Shown here piece by piece: positions 1 through 5,295 of a DNA stretch of 6,753 nucleotides; the first letter of the stretch is position 1, and every line of letters begins with the position of its first letter. Source of the DNA: Lachnospiraceae bacterium (GTDB lineage: Bacteria; Bacillota; Clostridia; Lachnospirales; Lachnospiraceae). The notes beneath the pieces are model-generated. The model had not been told where the DNA came from and made no database searches. It saw nothing but the letters and a program-made list of their open reading frames with translations. The stretch covers positions 1 through 6,753 of the forward strand of contig CAADTT010000082.1 of the NCBI GenBank assembly GCA_900752065.1. Direction: 5' to 3'. The position numbers and the translations under genes are program-made.

Positions 1-27
1 ACAGACCGTAAGAATATGATTCAGGAG

Positions 28-70
28 TGCAAAAATCCCATCGCGAAGCGATTTTCAATGGATTTTTGCA
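28..70. repeat. REP-like nested stem-loop
   Basis: Bases 28-38 (TGCAAAAATCC) are perfectly complementary to 60-70 (GGATTTTTGCA). Inside them lies a second stem, ATCGC (40-44) with GCGAT (48-52), closed by a GAA loop. No coding frame can be supported across it. The compact palindrome with a CGCGAAGCG core resembles the extragenic palindromes scattered through Lachnospiraceae genomes; that comparison is from memory. It could also act as a terminator or mRNA end for a gene upstream of the window, although there is no separate T-run after the stem. Confidence 0.6.
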
Positions 71-72
71 TG

Positions 73-99
73 TAACAGGTCAGCTTGTCTGAACTGTTA
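73..99. other. second intergenic stem-loop
   Basis: TAACAG (73-78) pairs with CTGTTA (94-99). After one mismatch (79/93), TCAG (80-83) pairs with CTGA (89-92), leaving the five-base loop CTTGT. It begins three bases after the preceding palindrome, so the two may form one structured unit. No U-run follows, so it is not a classical intrinsic terminator. Function unknown. Confidence 0.45.
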
Positions 100-133
100 T
101 GAGGAATTTACCAGCCGGAGGCAGAAACAGGTC

Positions 134-161
134 TTGATATTAAAAAAATGAAAGGTATAAT
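134..161 (+). promoter_or_regulatory. sigma-A promoter of the PHP phosphatase gene
   Basis: A -35 box TTGATA (134-139) and a perfect -10 box TATAAT (156-161) are separated by 16 bases. Transcription should begin near 168, giving a leader of about 70 bases before the ATG at 239. Confidence 0.75.
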
Positions 162-175
162 AAAAGACGGAATAA

Positions 176-196
176 CTGTTCTGTCCTACAGAACGG
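176..196 (+). other. 5'-UTR hairpin close to the transcript start
   Basis: GTTCTGT (178-184) pairs perfectly with ACAGAAC (188-194) around a CCT loop. The stem extends by a U-G and a C-G pair to 176/196. It lies about 8 bases after the predicted transcription start and has no downstream T-run. It is therefore more likely to protect the mRNA 5' end than to terminate transcription; that role is an inference. Confidence 0.5.
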
Positions 197-221
197 CATG
201 AGAGACAGAAAATGATGCAAC

Positions 222-227
222 AGGAGG
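222..227 (+). promoter_or_regulatory. ribosome binding site fixing the PHP start
   Basis: AGGAGG lies 11 bases before the ATG at 239. ATGs at 212 and 215 lie upstream of this site, and the one at 230 is only 2 bases from it, so 239 is the best start. Confidence 0.7.
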
Positions 228-238
228 AGATGCAGAAA

Positions 239-970
239 ATGAAATACGTTTTAGATTCACATACACACACGATTGCCAGCGGACATGCCTACAGCACATT
301 GCATGAGATGGCCAGGGAAGCGGCGGAGAAGGGGCTGGAGCTTTTAGGCATTACGGAGCATTCTATGACGATGCCGGGAACCTGCCATGAGTACCATTTT
401 CAGAATATGCGGATGCTTCCGAGAGAGATGTACGGGATTCAGGTCATGCATGGGGCGGAGGTGAATATCATAGGGTTTGACGGACGTATGGATATGAAGG
501 ATTCTTTGCTGGAAAAAATGGATGTGGTGATCGCAAGCCTGCATATGCCCTGCATAAAGCCGGGAACAAAGGAGGAAAACACGGCGGCTCTGCTGCATGT
601 GATGGAAAACCCCTATGTAAATATCATCGGACACCCCGACGACAGCCGTTATCCGGTGGATTATGAGAGGCTGGTGAAGGCGGCGAAGGAGCATCATGTG
701 CTGCTGGAGTTAAATAATACGTCTCTGCACCCCAAAAGCTCCCGCAAAGATGCGGAACCGAACGACGAGGTGATGCTGGGGCTGTGCATGAAATATGAGG
801 TGCCGATCATTCTGGGGAGCGACGCCCATACGCAGGAGGATATCGGAAACCGCAGATATACGATGCCGCTTCTTGAGCGCCTGAATTTTCCGGAGGAACT
901 GATCGTCAATCGTTCGGTAGAAGAGTATCAGAAATATATTAACCGTTTCCAATCTTTGGGTTTACAGTAA
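239..970 (+). CDS. PHP-domain phosphatase, YcdX-like
   Basis: This is a 243-residue cytoplasmic metal-dependent phosphoesterase of the PHP superfamily, YcdX branch. The length fits that family (about 245). The complete set of nine metal ligands expected for a trinuclear site is visible: H8, H10 and H16 (DSHTHT followed by GHAYST), H41 (TEH), E74 (HGAEVN), H102 (SLHMP), H132 (GHPDD), and D195 and H197 (SDAH). The enzyme should therefore be active. The physiological substrate cannot be read from the sequence; YcdX-type proteins hydrolyse small phosphate esters in vitro, and a histidinol-phosphatase label would be an over-call without his genes nearby. The start at 239 is chosen from the AGGAGG spacing and because the protein then opens directly on the first ligand strand (MKYVLDSHTHT). 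The gene has its own promoter (134-161), and the next gene's promoter overlaps its 3' end, so it is probably monocistronic. Confidence 0.92.
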   Translation: MKYVLDSHTHTIASGHAYSTLHEMAREAAEKGLELLGITEHSMTMPGTCHEYHFQNMRMLPREMYGIQVMHGAEVNIIGFDGRMDMKDSLLEKMDVVIASLHMPCIKPGTKEENTAALLHVMENPYVNIIGHPDDSRYPVDYERLVKAAKEHHVLLELNNTSLHPKSSRKDAEPNDEVMLGLCMKYEVPIILGSDAHTQEDIGNRRYTMPLLERLNFPEELIVNRSVEEYQKYINRFQSLGLQ

Positions 971-989
971 AACTTTAGTGTGTTAAAAT
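961..989 (+). promoter_or_regulatory. promoter of the yerC-like gene, overlapping the upstream stop codon
   Basis: TTTACA (961-966, five of six bases matching the -35 consensus), a 17-base spacer and TAAAAT (984-989) form a good sigma-A promoter, reinforced by an extended -10 TG at 981-982. The -35 box lies within the last codons of the PHP gene, whose stop is 968-970. Expected transcription start is about 996, giving a leader of roughly 37 bases. Confidence 0.65.
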
Positions 990-1032
990 GAGGAAAGTAT
1001 TTGTGTAAAAGTTCGCAGGGGTGGAGGTTATC

Positions 1033-1335
1033 ATGAGCAAAAAGATCAGAACAGAGGCGGTAGACCATCTGTTTGAAGCAATTTTGAATTTGGAAAATAA
1101 AGAGGAATGTTATCTGTTTTTTGAGGATGTATGTACGGTAAATGAACTGCTTTCGTTTTCTCAGCGTTTTGAAGTGGCAAAGATGCTGAGGGAAAAAAAG
1201 ACGTATCTGGAGATTGCAGAAAAGACGGGGGCATCCACGGCAACGATTAGCCGGGTAAACCGGTCCCTGAATTATGGGAATGACGGGTATGAGATGGTAT
1301 TTAAGCGCATGGATGCAAAAAAGGAAAACGAATAA
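1033..1335 (+). CDS. YerC/YecD-family TrpR-like DNA-binding regulator
   Basis: This 100-residue protein belongs to the YerC/YecD family of TrpR-related proteins. An all-helical N-terminal half (residues about 7-55, including EAILNLENKEECYLFFEDVC and ELLSFSQRFEVAKML) is followed by a clear helix-turn-helix at about 57-78 (TYLEIAEKTGASTATISRVN) and the family-typical RSLNYGNDGY segment. It is expected to bind DNA as a dimer; its effector and targets are unknown, and the resemblance to TrpR does not imply tryptophan sensing. ATG 1033 has GGAGG at 1023-1027, 5 bases upstream. An in-frame GTG at 1021 would place that site inside the coding region and is rejected. The gene has its own promoter and ends in a strong terminator. 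From memory, Bacillus subtilis yerC also lies a few genes from pcrA. Confidence 0.92.
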   Translation: MSKKIRTEAVDHLFEAILNLENKEECYLFFEDVCTVNELLSFSQRFEVAKMLREKKTYLEIAEKTGASTATISRVNRSLNYGNDGYEMVFKRMDAKKENE

Positions 1336-1357
1336 GGGGGCGGAAATCCCCCTTATT
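1331..1357. terminator. bidirectional intrinsic terminator between convergent genes
   Basis: AATAAGGGGG (1331-1340) pairs over 10 bp with CCCCCTTATT (1348-1357) around a 7-base loop. The stem includes the TAA stop of the yerC-like gene (1333-1335) and ends right before the minus-strand stop of the DUF1836 gene (1358-1360). TTATTTTA follows on the plus strand and a T-rich stretch (TTATTCGTTTTCC) on the minus strand, so it can serve both genes. Confidence 0.85.
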
Positions 1358-1945
1358 TTACAGCTCCGGAAGCTGATCGATCAGCTTTTCGATGAGCTGT
1401 TTTTTTACATAAACATCAAAGCTTAGCTGGCAGATAAAGGAAAAGAGCTGTAAAAACTTCTGATCCTCTCCGGCATTTTCAAAGGTGCGCCGGGAAATGT
1501 TAAATTTGTCTGTGATATCTTTCGCAAGCTTGTCTACCTGGCTTTGTTCCAGACTGAACACTTCACTGTAAATCGCTTCGATATTGAGAGTCTCATCATT
1601 CTGAAAATATTTTTCGGTCAGCGGCTCAAGCAGCGCCTGTATATCTGTGATCGAAAGAATCCCCTTGAAATAATAAATGAAAATCATCATCAGAAGATGC
1701 TCTTTGGAATATTTCTTTTTCTTCGGCGGGGGAAGGAGATTGTTCTTGGCGTAATTATTGATCATGGTTTTCGTCAGAATCTTGTCCTCCGGGCGGCGTT
1801 TTGAAGAGGCCAGGTGGCTATCCATAAAGGTGGTTACCTGGTCCATATATAAATCAATGTTTGGAATATCTTCCGGTTTGATGTAGTCAATGCGGGATAA
1901 GCTGTCCAGGATACTTTTCAGCATATCCTTGGAATCTATGGTCAT
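1358..1945 (-). CDS. DUF1836 family putative HTH regulator
   Basis: This 195-residue soluble protein matches the DUF1836 family as I recognise it. A helical N-terminal stretch is followed by a basic, helix-turn-helix-like segment at about residues 56-90 (LTKTMINNYAKNNLLPPP, then KKKKYSKEHLLMM). This resembles the MerR-type N-terminal reading head, in which a helix ending in NNLLPPP is followed by a K-rich wing. The rest is a predicted helical bundle with no enzymatic motif, signal peptide or membrane segment. A DNA-binding regulatory role is inferred from the fold; the target is unknown. The start is the ATG at 1945: AAGGAG (1959-1954 on the minus strand) lies 8 bases upstream, whereas the in-frame GTG at 1954 overlaps that site. 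It converges on the yerC-like gene and shares its terminator. Its upstream region is the palindromic repeat array, and no convincing promoter is visible there. Confidence 0.85.
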   Translation of the reverse strand: MTIDSKDMLKSILDSLSRIDYIKPEDIPNIDLYMDQVTTFMDSHLASSKRRPEDKILTKTMINNYAKNNLLPPPKKKKYSKEHLLMMIFIYYFKGILSITDIQALLEPLTEKYFQNDETLNIEAIYSEVFSLEQSQVDKLAKDITDKFNISRRTFENAGEDQKFLQLFSFICQLSFDVYVKKQLIEKLIDQLPEL

Positions 1946-1953
1946 TTCATTCA

Positions 1954-1959
1954 CTCCTT
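1954..1959 (-). promoter_or_regulatory. ribosome binding site fixing the DUF1836 start
   Basis: Read on the minus strand, AAGGAG (1959 down to 1954) is 8 bases before the ATG at 1945. It overlaps the alternative GTG start at 1954-1952, which rules out the longer 198-residue form. Confidence 0.7.
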
Positions 1960-1978
1960 ATCTGACGGATGGTATGTT

Positions 1979-2079
1979 TGGTTTCACCTGATAAGTTACA
2001 CTTCGTGTGACACGTTCCAGACCTGAAGGTCTGTCACTGACTTATCAGATGAAACCAAATACTCCGCTTCGCTCCGTGC
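1979..2079. repeat. palindromic repeat unit, copy 1 (101 bp)
   Basis: This is one copy of a 101-bp unit repeated at 2243-2343; bases 1999-2079 match 2263-2343 at 79 of 81 positions. Its outer arms form a 20-bp stem, TTTGGTTTCACCTGATAAGT (1977-1996) with 2040-2059, 19 of 20 paired. Two inner hairpins follow: ACAC-TTC-GTGT (1998-2008) and CAGACC-TGAA-GGTCTG (2018-2033). The unit ends in a non-palindromic tail, CTCCGCTTCGCTCCGTGC (2062-2079). Either strand could fold into a three-way junction. It resembles a REP/MITE-type extragenic element. Confidence 0.8.
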
Positions 2080-2081
2080 CT

Positions 2082-2243
2082 AGTACATCGTAAACTAAAT
2101 AACGGGCACATCTGACTTGTCTATTTTCCTGATATCACATATCAAAAATACTCAGCGTAGCCCGCTACGCCTCCGTTTTTTGATATGCACTCTCAGAAAA
2201 ATATCCTGCGTCATCTGACCAGTTATTTAATTTCCAATGTACT
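2082..2243. repeat. 162-bp imperfect palindrome (MITE-like)
   Basis: The two arms are colinear around a centre at 2162.5, with position n facing 4325-n and no length change. The terminal inverted repeats 2082-2103 and 2222-2243 match at 19 of 22 positions. Further paired blocks are TATTTT-CCTGA (2122-2132) with 2193-2203 (10 of 11), CATATCAAAAA (2138-2148) with TTTTTGATATG (2177-2187, perfect), and GCGTAG (2155-2160) with CTACGC (2165-2170) around a CCCG loop. It sits exactly where copies 1 and 2 of the 101-bp unit would otherwise abut. No coding capacity. Confidence 0.75.
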
Positions 2244-2343
2244 GGTTTCCTTCTGATGGTCACACTTCGTGTGACACGTTCCAGACCTGAAGGTCTGTCA
2301 CTGACTTATCAGGTGAAACCAAATACTCCGCTACGCTCCGTGC
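2243..2343. repeat. palindromic repeat unit, copy 2 (101 bp)
   Basis: Second direct copy of the unit at 1979-2079. The left 20 bases have diverged, so the outer stem here is broken into GGTTTC/GAAACC (2244-2249 with 2315-2320) and CTGAT/ATCAG (2253-2257 with 2308-2312). The first inner hairpin is stronger than in copy 1: GTCACAC-TTC-GTGTGAC (2259-2275), 7 bp perfect. The second inner hairpin and the tail are essentially identical. The right arm 2304-2323 is a perfect complement of copy 1's left arm, so cross-pairing between copies is also possible. Confidence 0.8.
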
Positions 2344-2344
2344 T

Positions 2345-2368
2345 TGGTTTCCTTCTGATAAGTCACAT
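2345..2368. repeat. truncated third copy of the repeat unit
   Basis: Bases 2345-2368 (TGGTTTCCTTCTGATAAGTC followed by ACAT) match the first 24 bases of the unit and then stop. It follows copy 2 after one base, giving a tandem period of 102 bp. Its left-arm sequence combines features of copies 1 and 2 and may be closest to the ancestral form. Confidence 0.65.
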
Positions 2369-2411
2369 TATATAGTTTTGAAAACCAGATGACAAGTATT
2401 TTCTTTCGTTG

Positions 2412-2440
2412 ATGACAAAAAAAGAAGAATGGGTTATAAT
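2412..2440 (+). promoter_or_regulatory. pcrA promoter
   Basis: ATGACA (2412-2417, five of six -35 matches), a 17-base spacer and a perfect TATAAT (2435-2440) form a strong sigma-A promoter. Expected transcription start is about 2447, leaving a leader of about 27 bases. The -10 box lies inside the longest open frame (from 2429), so translation must begin downstream. Confidence 0.75.
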
Positions 2441-2473
2441 CAGGGGATAGAAAAGGAAAGGCTGGATTTATAT

Positions 2474-4681
2474 ATGAGTATTTATGATTCGATGAACAGC
2501 AGGCAGAAGGAGGCGGTGTTCCACACGGAAGGACCGCTTCTGATCCTGGCGGGAGCAGGTTCTGGAAAGACAAGGGTGCTGACTCACCGGGTTGCCTATC
2601 TGATAGAGGAAAAGGGTGTAAATCCGTGGAACATCCTGGCGATTACCTTTACGAACAAGGCGGCGGGAGAGATGCGGGAACGAGTGGACAATCTGGTAGC
2701 TTTTGGAGCGGAGAGTGTCTGGGTGGCAACTTTTCATTCTACCTGCGTCCGGATTCTGAGACGTTACATTGACCGTCTGGGGTTTGACAATAATTTTACC
2801 ATCTATGATAGCGACGACCAGAAGACTTTGATGAAGGATATCTGCAAACGATTGCAGATCGACACGAAAACCACGAAGGAAAAGGCGATTCTGGCGGCAA
2901 TCTCTGCGGCAAAGGATGAACTGATCGGTCCGGAGGAGTATGAGCGGAACAACATGGCGGATTTTGGGAAGCGGAAGATTGCGGCGGCCTATAAGGAATA
3001 TCAGAAGCAGCTCAGAGCGAATAATGCATTGGACTTTGATGATCTGATCGTGAAGACGGTGGAGCTGTTCAAACTGAATCCGGATGTGCTGGAGGCTTAT
3101 CAGGAGCGTTTCAAATATATTATGGTGGACGAGTATCAGGATACGAATACGGCGCAGTTTAAACTGGTCAGCCTGCTGGCTTCCAAATATCAGAATCTTT
3201 GTGTGGTGGGAGATGATGACCAGTCCATTTATAAATTCCGGGGGGCAAATATTGGAAATATCCTGAATTTTGAGAGCGTTTTTCCGAATGCGAGGACGAT
3301 CAAGCTGGAGCAGAATTACCGTTCCACCCAGACAATCCTGGATGCAGCAAACAATGTGATCAAAAACAATGAGGGCAGAAAGCGAAAAACCCTCTGGACA
3401 GCAAACGGTGACGGGGAACCGATCGTATTTCAACAGTTTATGACAGCGTATGAGGAAGCAGAATACATAGCGGGGGATATTGCAAAGAAGGTGCGGGAAG
3501 GGCAGTATGCCTATCATGACAGCGCCATTCTTTACCGAACGAATGCCCAGTCCCGTCTGTTTGAAGAAAAGTTTTTGATGGCGAATATCCCCTATAAGCT
3601 CATTGGCGGGGTAAATTTCTATGCAAGAAAGGAGATCAAGGATCTGCTGGCATATCTGAAAACGGTGGATAATGCAAAGGATGACCTGGCGGTGCGGAGG
3701 ATCATCAATGTGCCCAAACGGGGAATCGGGCTTACCACGCTGACGAAGGTGCAGGATTACGCATCGGAGCATGAGATCAGCTTTTACAATGCGCTGCGGG
3801 CGGCGGATGAGATTCCGTCTCTGGGGCGGGGTGCGGTGAAGGTAAAGCCCTTTGTCACGTTTATCCAGACGCTTCGGGCGCAGCAGGAGTATTATTCTGT
3901 GGAAGAGCTTTTGCAGGAAATCATTGACCAGACCGGGTATGTAAAAGAGCTGGAGGCCGAGGACACAGAGGAAGCGAGAGGGAGAATCGAAAACATTGAT
4001 GAATTGATTTCCAAGGCGGCTTCTTATGAGGAGGAAGCGGAGCATCCGACTTTGAGCGGATTTCTGGAGGAAGTGGCGCTTGTGGCAGATATCGACAGCA
4101 TGGAAGAGGGCAGTGACCGGGTGCTGCTGATGACGCTCCACAGCGCAAAGGGGCTGGAGTTTCCAAATGTGTATCTGGCAGGTATGGAAGATGGCATTTT
4201 CCCCAGCTATATGACAATCATATCGGAAGATCCTTCGGATCTTGAGGAGGAAAGGCGCCTCTGTTATGTGGGAATCACGAGGGCGAAGCAGAATCTTACG
4301 ATTACCAGTGCGAGAGCGCGTATGATTCGGGGAGAAACCCAGTATAATAAAGTCTCCCGGTTCGTGCAGGAGATTCCCAGGGAACTGGTGCAGGTAGGAA
4401 GTGTCATAAAGCCAAAGGTGCAGGAGATGCCGAAGCAGACAGCATATCTGCAGGCGAAGCAGGCGTTTCAGGCGAAGCCCTTCGAGCCGAAGGATTATAA
4501 GGTCACGAAGGCTGATAAGCTGGATTACGGCGTGGGTGACAGGGTGAAGCATATCAAGTTCGGCCCGGGAACGGTGGAGAATATCGTGGAGGGCGGAAAG
4601 GACTTTGAAGTTACGGTGAACTTTGACCGGGCTGGCGTGAAAAAGATGTTTGCGGCCTTTGCGAAGCTGAAAAAAATATGA
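2474..4681 (+). CDS. pcrA: ATP-dependent 3'-5' DNA helicase PcrA (UvrD/Rep, SF1A)
   Basis: This 735-residue cytoplasmic helicase unwinds DNA 3' to 5' in repair, replication restart and removal of recombination intermediates. All SF1A motifs are intact: Q-motif region MNSRQKEAV (about 7-15), Walker A AGAGSGKT (26-33), Walker B VDEYQD (218-223), motif III GDDDQS (246-251), motif IV QNYRS (280-284), motif V VLLMTLHSAKGLEF (550-563) and motif VI with EEERRLCYVGITRA (591-604). The C-terminal end (about 685-735, YGVGDRVKHIKFGPGTV onward) is the Tudor-like domain that contacts RNA polymerase in PcrA/UvrD, so a role in transcription-coupled repair is likely. The length is normal for the family (about 720-750). 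The start at 2474 (MSIYDSMNSRQ) is chosen because the frame from 2429 begins inside the promoter. The ribosome binding site is weak and distant: AAAGG at 2457-2461, 12 bases upstream. No clear terminator follows, so readthrough into the next gene is possible. Confidence 0.97.
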   Translation: MSIYDSMNSRQKEAVFHTEGPLLILAGAGSGKTRVLTHRVAYLIEEKGVNPWNILAITFTNKAAGEMRERVDNLVAFGAESVWVATFHSTCVRILRRYIDRLGFDNNFTIYDSDDQKTLMKDICKRLQIDTKTTKEKAILAAISAAKDELIGPEEYERNNMADFGKRKIAAAYKEYQKQLRANNALDFDDLIVKTVELFKLNPDVLEAYQERFKYIMVDEYQDTNTAQFKLVSLLASKYQNLCVVGDDDQSIYKFRGANIGNILNFESVFPNARTIKLEQNYRSTQTILDAANNVIKNNEGRKRKTLWTANGDGEPIVFQQFMTAYEEAEYIAGDIAKKVREGQYAYHDSAILYRTNAQSRLFEEKFLMANIPYKLIGGVNFYARKEIKDLLAYLKTVDNAKDDLAVRRIINVPKRGIGLTTLTKVQDYASEHEISFYNALRAADEIPSLGRGAVKVKPFVTFIQTLRAQQEYYSVEELLQEIIDQTGYVKELEAEDTEEARGRIENIDELISKAASYEEEAEHPTLSGFLEEVALVADIDSMEEGSDRVLLMTLHSAKGLEFPNVYLAGMEDGIFPSYMTIISEDPSDLEEERRLCYVGITRAKQNLTITSARARMIRGETQYNKVSRFVQEIPRELVQVGSVIKPKVQEMPKQTAYLQAKQAFQAKPFEPKDYKVTKADKLDYGVGDRVKHIKFGPGTVENIVEGGKDFEVTVNFDRAGVKKMFAAFAKLKKI

Positions 4682-4719
4682 TAAAATTTGTATTCTCTAT
4701 AGTAAAATTTCGTTTTTAG

Positions 4720-4728
4720 TGTTATACT
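4720..4728 (+). promoter_or_regulatory. extended -10 promoter for the small membrane-protein gene
   Basis: TGTTATACT (4720-4728) is an extended -10 element: TG, one base, then TATACT (five of six). No good -35 box is present at the expected position (TAGTAA at 4700-4705). Transcription would begin near 4735, which leaves a roughly 100-base leader before the ATG at 4836. Confidence 0.5.
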
Positions 4729-4835
4729 AGGAGAAAGATTTGAAGAAACAGAGCCGTGGCGGTTGGAAACAGATTTTTGCAGGCGAGGGCAAAGAAGCTG
4801 GATATCGCCGGTATCTCAGAAAGGACGTGCAGACT

Positions 4836-5096
4836 ATGAACAAATGGGAAGATTTTCTGGCAGCATTGCAGAAAAGAGAAGAGGAAGAAAAGAAAAATAC
4901 AGTTGTATGGGCTTTGGCGATCATCGGTGCGGTGGCAGCAGTAGCAGCGATCGCGTATGCGGTATATCGTTACTTTACACCGGATTATCTGGAAGACTTT
5001 GAAGATGATTTTGAGGATGATTTCGATAATTACTTTGATGATGAGGATGAGAAAGAGTCTGAGAAGAAAGAAGAAAAGAAGAGCGACGCTGAGTAA
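4836..5096 (+). CDS. small single-pass membrane protein with acidic tail
   Basis: This 86-residue protein has no named family that I can assign. It starts with a short charged helix (KWEDFLAALQKREEEEKK, residues 3-20), then one hydrophobic Ala/Val/Ile-rich segment (about 22-44). A strongly acidic tail follows, with Phe at every fourth position (F55, F59, F63, F67) in repeats of the type FEDD, ending in a mixed Lys/Glu stretch. The segment is not followed by a signal-peptidase site, so it should be an anchor. Topology is uncertain because charges flank both sides. The ATG at 4836 has AGAAAGGA (4818-4825) 10 bases upstream. A longer in-frame version from a TTG at 4740 has AGGAG at 4729-4733, but that site falls at the promoter -10 and would be largely untranscribed. 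It follows pcrA by 154 bases. I recall similar proteins downstream of pcrA in related genomes, unverified. Confidence 0.7.
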   Translation: MNKWEDFLAALQKREEEEKKNTVVWALAIIGAVAAVAAIAYAVYRYFTPDYLEDFEDDFEDDFDNYFDDEDEKESEKKEEKKSDAE

Positions 5097-5157
5097 GAGG
5101 AACATTCACAGAGCTTTTCATCGTGTTTGTGAGTGTATGGAACAGGAAAAAGAAAAT

Positions 5158-5189
5158 GGAGGGCAGATGCCGTGGGGCACCTGCCTTCC
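5158..5189. terminator. candidate terminator hairpin between the small gene and rlmD
   Basis: GGAGGGCAG (5158-5166) pairs with CTGCCTTCC (5181-5189) with one G-U pair. After an A/C mismatch, TGCC (5168-5171) pairs with GGCA (5176-5179) around a GTGG loop. The stem is strong, but only TTAATG follows on the plus strand; the T-rich side (ATTTTCTTTTTCC) lies on the minus strand. It may terminate weakly on the plus strand or act as an mRNA 3'-end stabiliser. No convincing promoter for rlmD is visible between here and 5295, so some readthrough may be needed. Confidence 0.5.
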
Positions 5190-5295
5190 TTAATGATACG
5201 GCTGAATGTGAGGGTGATTCCGAGAGAAAATACCCTGCATACAGGTTGTTTTACATTTGACCGGACGGACACAGAAAAATATGAGGAGATGGAAC

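Larger units (their letters stand above)
1960..2411. other. 450-bp non-coding, repeat-filled intergenic region
   Basis: No plausible gene lies between the DUF1836 gene and the pcrA promoter. The space is almost entirely filled by a direct array of palindromic units (1979-2079, 2243-2343, partial 2345-2368) interrupted by a large palindrome (2082-2243), all listed separately. Bases 2369-2411 are AT-rich with nothing recognisable. No transposase is present, so the elements could only have been moved in trans. Confidence 0.8.

Noticed and set aside
1..75. Open frame from the window edge to TAA at 73-75, as the tail of an upstream gene
   Set aside because: It passes straight through the 28-70 palindrome, gives an uninformative 24-residue sequence, and cannot be distinguished from chance.
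1979..2368. A CRISPR array
   Set aside because: There are only two and a fraction copies, the units are 101 bp and internally palindromic, the interval between them is itself a palindrome, and there are no short uniform repeats with unique spacers or cas genes.
2429..2473. A longer PcrA beginning at ATG 2429
   Set aside because: The -10 box TATAAT (2435-2440) lies inside this extension and the transcript would start after it. The extra residues (MGYNQGIEKERLDLY) are not part of the helicase fold.
2468..4552. A 694-codon open frame on the minus strand opposite pcrA
   Set aside because: It is in exact codon register with pcrA, so its stops correspond to sense TTA, CTA and TCA codons, which pcrA avoids. 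The translation is an unstructured Leu/Arg/His/Ile-rich sequence with no motif. It is a codon-bias shadow.
4682..4719. An intrinsic terminator for pcrA
   Set aside because: Only AT pairing between the two AAAATTT copies is available, with no GC stem before the TTTTT at 4712-4716. This is too weak to call.
5250..5285. A promoter for rlmD (TTTACA at 5250 or TTGACC at 5257)
   Set aside because: No acceptable -10 box lies at the right spacing. The best alternative, TATGAG at 5280-5285, would start transcription after the ribosome binding site.
5200..5290. A riboswitch or T-box ahead of rlmD
   Set aside because: Only a weak AGGGT/ACCCT pairing (5211-5215 with 5232-5236) is visible. No conserved aptamer or T-box sequence was recognised.
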